Source: Denticeps clupeoides (Eukaryota; Chordata; Actinopteri; Clupeiformes; Denticipitidae). From it: a DNA stretch of 64,000 bases. How positions within the stretch are numbered: the first letter of the stretch is position 1; each line of letters starts with the position of its first letter. Location of the stretch: positions 1,302,501-1,366,500 of the forward strand of contig NC_041722.1 in the NCBI RefSeq assembly GCF_900700375.1, read 5' to 3'. The translations under genes were made by a program, and so were the position numbers. Shown in pieces: positions 58,898 through 64,000 of the stretch. The notes under the pieces are model-generated. The model had not been told where the DNA came from and searched no databases. It saw nothing but the letters and a program-made list of their open reading frames with translations.

Positions 58898-59076
58898 ACT
58901 TACAGCATTTATCAGAAGCCCTTATCCAGAGCGACTTACAATCAGTAGTTACAGGGACAGTCCCCCTGGAGCAACTTAGGGTTAAGTGTCTTGCTCAGGG
59001 ACAATAAGTGAGATTTGAACCTGGGTCTTCTGGTTCACAGGCGAGTGTGTTACCAACTAGGCTACTACCACCACTT
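58898..59076 (-). repeat. tRNA-derived SINE, family A
   Basis: Reverse copy from the tail (TTACAGCATTTATCAGAAGC) to the head complement (CTAGGCTACTACCACC). It lies just inside the left inverted repeat at 58798. Confidence 0.9.
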
Positions 59077-59580
59077 GTTGATGAATATTTTGATTCTACA
59101 TTTTTTCCTACATATGTCAATGTCAAAAAAATTCTAAGTAAAGTAAAAAAAATATCAAGGTCAGAAATTCAACTCCAAAACACGGCTGACGGGAGTTCGG
59201 TAAGTATGTTAATTACCTTAATTTGTAAGTAAAGAAAGTAGTAAAGAAATATCCAGTGACAAATACTACCTGACTCATTTCAAGATGACTGAAGTTAATG
59301 GAAAAAGTACAACAAGGATGCGGTGGTCATTATAAAACCTAAGCTGTGAGTTCATGGCGGACCTCAGGCAGGCAACGCCATGTCCCTTTAATCTGTTTTA
59401 CCAATGAATATGTGTCTTGCTGTGCAGAAATGTCTCCTTGTTATTTCTTTGTGTTACTGGTATCTGTGTTGCAAATTCAATGGCAGGGAAGTCTCTACTT
59501 TTTGACGTCTTTACCCAGTTGTTGTTTATTTACTAACAAATTATATTTCTTAATTGCAGAATAATTTTTTTTCTACTTAG

Positions 59581-59814
59581 CAACATTGACCAATCTGGCC
59601 AAAGTCTGGACTGGATTGGAGGCTCTACCAGCAAGTCTCTCTGTAGAGGTCGTCAAAGCCAGATACCCCACTGCCTGCTTTGAGACCTTGCGGCTACCAG
59701 GGCATTGCAAGGATTACGCATCTTTTAAGAGTGCCATACTTGGCTGTATTCAACAAGACCTCTTGAGGAGAGGCGTGGCACTACAAGAAAGGACATTGTT
59801 TGTTGTTTCAAAAG
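59581..59814 (+). CDS. Unidentified possible exon
   Basis: An open stretch bounded by a pyrimidine-rich acceptor (TTTCTACTTAG before 59581) and a GT at 59815 after TCAAAAG. It encodes LTNLAKVWTGLEALPASLSV, then YPTACFETLRLPGHCKDYAS and RTLFVVSKG. A possible earlier exon ends at about 59200 (GGGAGTTCG, then GTAAGT). A later open piece, 60123-60356, ends in a stop. I do not recognise the family and find no catalytic motif. Composition looks coding-like compared with the AT-rich surroundings. It could be a gene fragment captured inside the inverted repeats. Confidence 0.35.
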
Positions 59815-59855
59815 GTACTCTGAGGACATGACCATGTGTTGTTGGGTGGTAGTAG

Positions 59856-59953
59856 GGTGGTAGTAGCCTAGTGGGTAACACACTCGCCTATGAACCAGAA
59901 GACCCGGGTTCAAATCCCACTTACTACCATTGTGACCCTGAGCAAGACACTTA
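59856..59953 (+). repeat. SINE family A, head only
   Basis: GGTAGTAGCCTAGTGGGTAA to GAGCAAGACACTTA, without the tail. Inside the 58798-60509 unit, between two possible exons. Confidence 0.85.
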
Positions 59954-60122
59954 GAAGTATTTTCATGTAAATCATCCATTTTAAACCTTAAATGTAACAT
60001 CTATTTAAACATCTTAAATTATTACTTTGGTAAGTGAGTGAGTAATTTAATTAGTCTCTCTTAAACAATAACTGTAACAGCTCTTTTGCTCAATATACAC
60101 AAGAACATTTTGTGCAATATTT

Positions 60123-60356
60123 TTGAAGAACTTCTCATGCCGTAGCCCAACCACACTGTTCAACAAGAATGTCTTATTTCACCATCCAACCTCATTCTTA
60201 GATCTTTCACACAAGATTAAATCCTGTCTGGCAAGTGATAATACAGCCAAGGATGTCATTCTTAAAAGATGCGTAGACCTTGTATGCCCTGGTAGCCACA
60301 AGGTCTCAAAGCAGGTAGAGGCAGTGGGGTATTCATTTTTGAAGATGAATTTCTGA
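60123..60356 (+). CDS. Unidentified possible terminal exon
   Basis: An open frame of 77 codons ending in a stop 120 bases before the right inverted repeat. It reads CRSPTTLFNKNVLFHHPTSF, DLSHKIKSCLASDNTAKDVI and SHKVSKQVEAVGYSFLKMNF. No family recognised. Position suggests it may be the last exon of the same unit as 59581-59814, but no join is proven. Confidence 0.3.
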   Translation: MKNFSCRSPTTLFNKNVLFHHPTSFLDLSHKIKSCLASDNTAKDVILKRCVDLVCPGSHKVSKQVEAVGYSFLKMNF

Positions 60357-60783
60357 ATAATATTGTTTTTTGGTCCTTGAATCTTTAACTTTTTTGTGTA
60401 TATTGAAAAATATACACAAACAATTGTAGAGGCAAACTATTCATCAATGTTTCAATACCAATAAATAAATAAGTGTTTGAAATTCAAAGGCTAGTAAAAT
60501 TTCAAAATCTGATGGAACAGGTTTTTTTTTCCCCATAGATATTGAACTGTAAAATAAGAGGTTGGAATTTTGAGAACATATGTTTTTGCTTACATCTTGC
60601 TTTTTTTTCCTTTTTTCTTATTTTCGCTTGTGATACTTTCAGTTACGCCGATCATTTTACTTTACCTGAGAATGGTTGGAGTTTTGGCACTATGTTCTAG
60701 TGTGGGCGGTATTTATTTGAGTGACAGCTCAAGTGCCATCAATGCACTCGAGTACCTGAAGGCCACCATCACCAAAATCTGTA

Positions 60784-60841
60784 GTACTGATTGTAAGTCA
60801 CTCTGGATAAGCGCGTCTGATAAATGCTGTAAATGTAAATG
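60784..60841 (+). repeat. SINE/LINE family A tail fragment
   Basis: GTAAGTCACTCTGGATAAGC through AAATGCTGTAAATGTAAAT; only the tail is present. Confidence 0.8.
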
Positions 60842-60864
60842 TAGTACATTTATATACTAGTATA

Positions 60865-60870
60865 TATATA

Positions 60871-60921
<51 letters not shown>
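60865..60921. repeat. (TG)n(TA)n microsatellite
   Basis: A TATATATA stretch, a GT run of about 28 bases and a TA run of about 24 bases, directly after the SINE tail at 60784-60841. Confidence 0.95.
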
Positions 60922-63279
60922 GGCCATTTTGTTTCACTGTTCAGAGAGCAGCTCAGATGGCCGGATCTGGAATTTCTCCCTTTTTGTCATCATAAGGGGC
61001 AAGGTTACCTCCCATTTCTCATGCTTTTTCCAGAATTTCCCTCCCCTCCCATAAAACATTATGTCCACCAACCGTCATGGCTTCCAAATGTGCAAAGCAT
61101 TGCAGTTGCTCAAAGATTTGATGTAAAGATTAGCACAAATTAATTTTTTTTATTTCTGACACACGGTTTCCGTGAATGACCCCTCAACTTTGCTTCCTGG
61201 GGTAATCTCATTGTAGGACTAAAACAGTAGGAATTTACATTTAGGTTTTGATTAAACTATGATTAAATTTAGTTTCTTCCATCATGAATAAGTGCATCAT
61301 GATTAATAACCAGATGTATATACTTATTCTATTCAGTTCCCTTGGAAAATCTTGTTGCATGTCTGCCAGCTTTTATTTCATCAGTGATTATTGTGGAATA
61401 ACTCAACCCATGCAAACACCTTTTACCAGATATACCATAATCTTGTCTTTCCTTCATGTTTCAATACAGAGGTTTCAAAGTCTTTGTCATTCAATTTTCT
61501 CAGGAGGAACCACTTCCATGAGCAGCTGGAGATGCAAGGTGATAGGCCCTGTATGGAGAACAACAAAACTTAGCAGAAAGACAGCGTAAACAGCACATTA
61601 TTTGATATTTCATTTTATGTTTCAAATAAAAATTCTGGTGCTATTAAATGTGCTATTAATAATTCATTATTACTAAGCTTACAAAATTAGGTTTATACAT
61701 TTGAAAAATCTATTCTGCTGAAGACCTGTCTTAAGTGTCAAATACAACCTGCAAAAATTAAGCTTTTTTGGATCGTTGCAGCCATGCAGTTTTATGAGTA
61801 CAGGCGTAGCCCTTCAAACAATGTGTGCCATCATATAGAGTGGGCTCCAACAGGTGAGGAATGCAGACTGAATGATTATACCCCATCCCCATGTGACCTG
61901 GTAGAACTGCATGTAGCAGTTGTGGAAGAGTGGAACACATTGCCTTAGAACAACATCATGAGGCTAGTGAGGAGCATTAGATGTCACTGTCAAGCTGTCA
62001 TTGCGGAAAATGGTGGAAACACCTGCAAACTGACATTGTCAATTTTTGTTTTTTGGGGCAATGCCTGTTATTGTCTACATTTTTGCGGTAATAAATATTA
62101 AACTAATGAAAATTATGTTTCTTCTCATACATTATTACTAATATCAAAGGGAACTTTTACTTATTTTATTGAAAAAGTAAAATAGTAAAAGCACTCTCGT
62201 AAATAACTATATCCTTAACTTATTGTGAGTAGTGTATATGCAAGCCGTTAGCACTGGAGTAAAATACCCAGTAACTTTGTATTTAATGACAGTATATGAA
62301 ACAGTATTACCCAAGAGACAGCTCACACAAAGACTGGACACATTCAATGTATAGTTATACATACATGAGGCAACAATCAAGGTTTAAAGATTAAAGACAC
62401 AGAACAAAACAAAAACCTGGCCCAGAGTGCGTTTTTGTTTTTTGACCACAATTTTTTGTCATCCAGTCTGTTCATGACCTCAATGAAGCCTTGTTTCCAG
62501 AGGGTGCAGAGGATTCCAGAAGATGGTTTCCAGAGGATTTTCATTGCCCTGCTCCAGGTCTTTGGGCATGGAAGCCCTTCAAAAGTAGCCTCACAGTTTT
62601 TCTGTAGAAATGATCAGCAGGGACTGGGTTGACAGACTGGCCAATCTCTTTAAATTAGCCACCAACATTGTCACTGACCTTGCTTGGCTAAATATATGTG
62701 TCTGTCACCTTCCCACCACCTGGCCCCCAGGGGGCATGTAACAGTGACAGGTGACTGCGACCCAGAAGACGGGGTGAACACTCAGAATAAAAGCCGTGCA
62801 GCCATCTTGGGGGCTGCACGCTCTTTGATGATTCTTTCATTGATGCTAGCCTTTTCAAAACTGACTGCCTTTTGATCTACGACCGTTGCCTGAGTAACCG
62901 ACCAAGAATCTCACCTGCACCCTTCGGTATCTGGACACCTGAATGTCCTTTAACCCATCACCCTGCCAAAACAGTCCTGCACCTCCCCCTTGGGCCCGGA
63001 TCATACTCAATCCAGCTACGTTCCTGTTCTCTCCCTCCGAGACCACCAAGATCTCTCATCCGTCAACCCTAGTCCTGAACCTGGCTCTCCCACACTGCAT
63101 GCGGCAGAGTGTTCCGTCCGCACCTCTTATTCCCACTCACGTGCAGCCTGTAAATCACAAATTTCCCTTAACTTGCAATTTCATTGGATACAGTATGAAA
63201 ACAAGATAATTCATGTTTTTGGTCAACATCATTTGATTTGTAAATAAACATCCATTCTTGCCGTTCAGGCTTGCAACAT
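60922..63279. other. Repeat-rich gene-free stretch
   Basis: Includes a Tc1 C-terminal remnant (61745-62110). A more GC-rich part at 62737-63240 has an AATAAA near 62786 and could be an old LTR-like repeat. I see no supported gene. Confidence 0.5.
61745..62110 (+). mobile_element. Tc1-like transposase C-terminal fragment
   Basis: The plus strand reads ELHVAVVEEWNTLP, then IMRLVRSIRCHCQAVI and AENGGNT, matching the C-terminal VEEWxxIP...LIxSMxRRCxAVIxAxGGxT of Tc1 transposases. Stops are present and the catalytic part is missing. Confidence 0.7.
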
Positions 63280-64000
63280 ATTCCAAAAAAATTGTGAATG
63301 GGGCAATTCAGGGGTAGTAATGAAGTATAATAACTCAATAATGATGTGATTTGAAATTGGTGATGATAACAGGTGATTGCAATCATGATTTGGTACAAAA
63401 GCAGCATTGAGGAAAGGCCTACTCCCTTAGGAGTAAAGATGGGCAGAAGATTCACCAAGTGCGGGCAAAAATATTTGAAATGATGAAGAAAAATGTTTCT
63501 CAAAGAAAGATAGGTAGAGATTTGTGCATTCCTCCCTCTACAGTGCATAACATAGTAAAAAGAATCATGGAATCTGGAGAAATTACTGTGCGCAAAGGCC
63601 AAGGGGGCAAGCCTAAACTGAATAAGATCTCTGAGCCCTCAGATGGCAGTGCATTAAAAACCGTCATTCATCAATAAGTGATATAACTGCGTGGTCTCAG
63701 GACTACTTCAGGAAGTCACTCTCAAGCACTACAGTACGTAGTTACATTAGGAAATGCCAGGTAAACTTTACTGTGCCAAAAGGAAGCCCTACATAAATAG
63801 TGTCCAGAAGCGCCGTCAACTTCTCTGGGCTCGGAGGCATCTAGAATGGTACATTGTGCAGTGGAAACGTGCATTGTGGAAGAAATGGACTGTGTGTGCT
63901 GCGGACCAAAGAGGAAAAGAAAGAGTCTAAAAGTCCAAAAGCCAGGGTCTTTCATAGTATGGGATGTATCAGTGCCTTCGCCAAAGGTAACTTGCACTTC
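63280..64000 (+). mobile_element. Tc1-like transposon running off the right edge
   Basis: The frame at 63459-63640 reads RAKIFEMMKKNVSQRKIGRD, then PPSTVHNIVKRIMESGEI and RKGQGGKPKLN, the helix-turn-helix and GRPxK-like linker of a Tc1 transposase. Later pieces near 63800-63990 continue in other frames. The element is cut by the window end; the left terminus is only approximate. Confidence 0.75.

Larger units (their letters stand above)
58798..60509. mobile_element. Candidate inverted-repeat element of unknown family
   Basis: The 20-base sequence TAGCCTTTGAATTTCAAACA at 58809-58828 recurs as its exact reverse complement at 60474-60493. The flanking outer bases are also similar (GACTTTGAAAT against GATTTTGAAAT). 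A third, imperfect copy lies just inside the left end at about 58842. The 1.7 kb between holds a reverse SINE A, part of a forward SINE A and open frames that could be three spliced exons. No known transposase was recognised and no target duplication was settled. Confidence 0.5.

Noticed and set aside
60600-60790. Open frame (VGVLALCSSVGGIYLSDSSS) as a further exon of the 58798-60509 unit
   Set aside because: It lies outside the inverted repeats, runs directly into a SINE tail and has no convincing splice sites.
62737-63240. Possible solo LTR (TGTAACAG start, AATAAA near 62786)
   Set aside because: No clear CA end, target duplication or second copy in the window; left as an unclassified repeat-like stretch.

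Overview
The window is teleost fish nuclear DNA. It shows spliced vertebrate genes with GT-AG introns, many Tc1/mariner transposons, tRNA-derived SINEs with the tail typical of fish LINE/SINE pairs, L2-like LINE pieces and a Ty3/Gypsy-type LTR element. The species cannot be named from the sequence alone. One 200-base assembly gap lies at 16360-16559.

Six host genes are recognisable. csnk2a2 (plus, 278-9147) enters from the left edge without its first exon. matcap1/kiaa0895l (minus, 12565-20443) is a tubulin tyrosine carboxypeptidase. gabarapl2 (minus, 22728-23805) is an autophagy ubiquitin-like modifier. nqo1 (minus, 25178-27847) is a quinone reductase. rgs9bp (plus, 47594-48322, one exon) anchors the RGS9 complex in photoreceptors. 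nudt19 (minus, 55619-58575) is a peroxisomal CoA diphosphatase. The first four have human counterparts on 16q and the last two on 19q13.11, so the window joins two human linkage groups. The genes share no pathway; this is ordinary synteny, not an operon-like unit.

Between the genes lies repeat-rich sequence. At 27933-30913 a 1.2-1.4 kb segment that begins at the nqo1 TATA box is tandemly duplicated. At 32870-42682 a mariner transposon with a DD37E-spaced catalytic triad has been split by an 8.3 kb LTR retrotransposon (34172-42463). That element looks whole and young, and its Gag resembles vertebrate PNMA proteins. The stretch 42683-55600 is gene-poor apart from rgs9bp and holds Tc1 elements, SINEs and LINE fossils. 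At 58798-60509, inverted repeats with a 20-base identical core enclose unidentified, possibly spliced reading frames; this is the best candidate for something undescribed.

The main oddities in host genes are single-base length changes. csnk2a2 has about seven and matcap1 one; gabarapl2 has one at its stop codon. All sit in otherwise well conserved coding sequence. Either the assembly consensus has uncorrected indel errors, or, for csnk2a2 (whose 51-base third exon I could not find), the copy is decaying.
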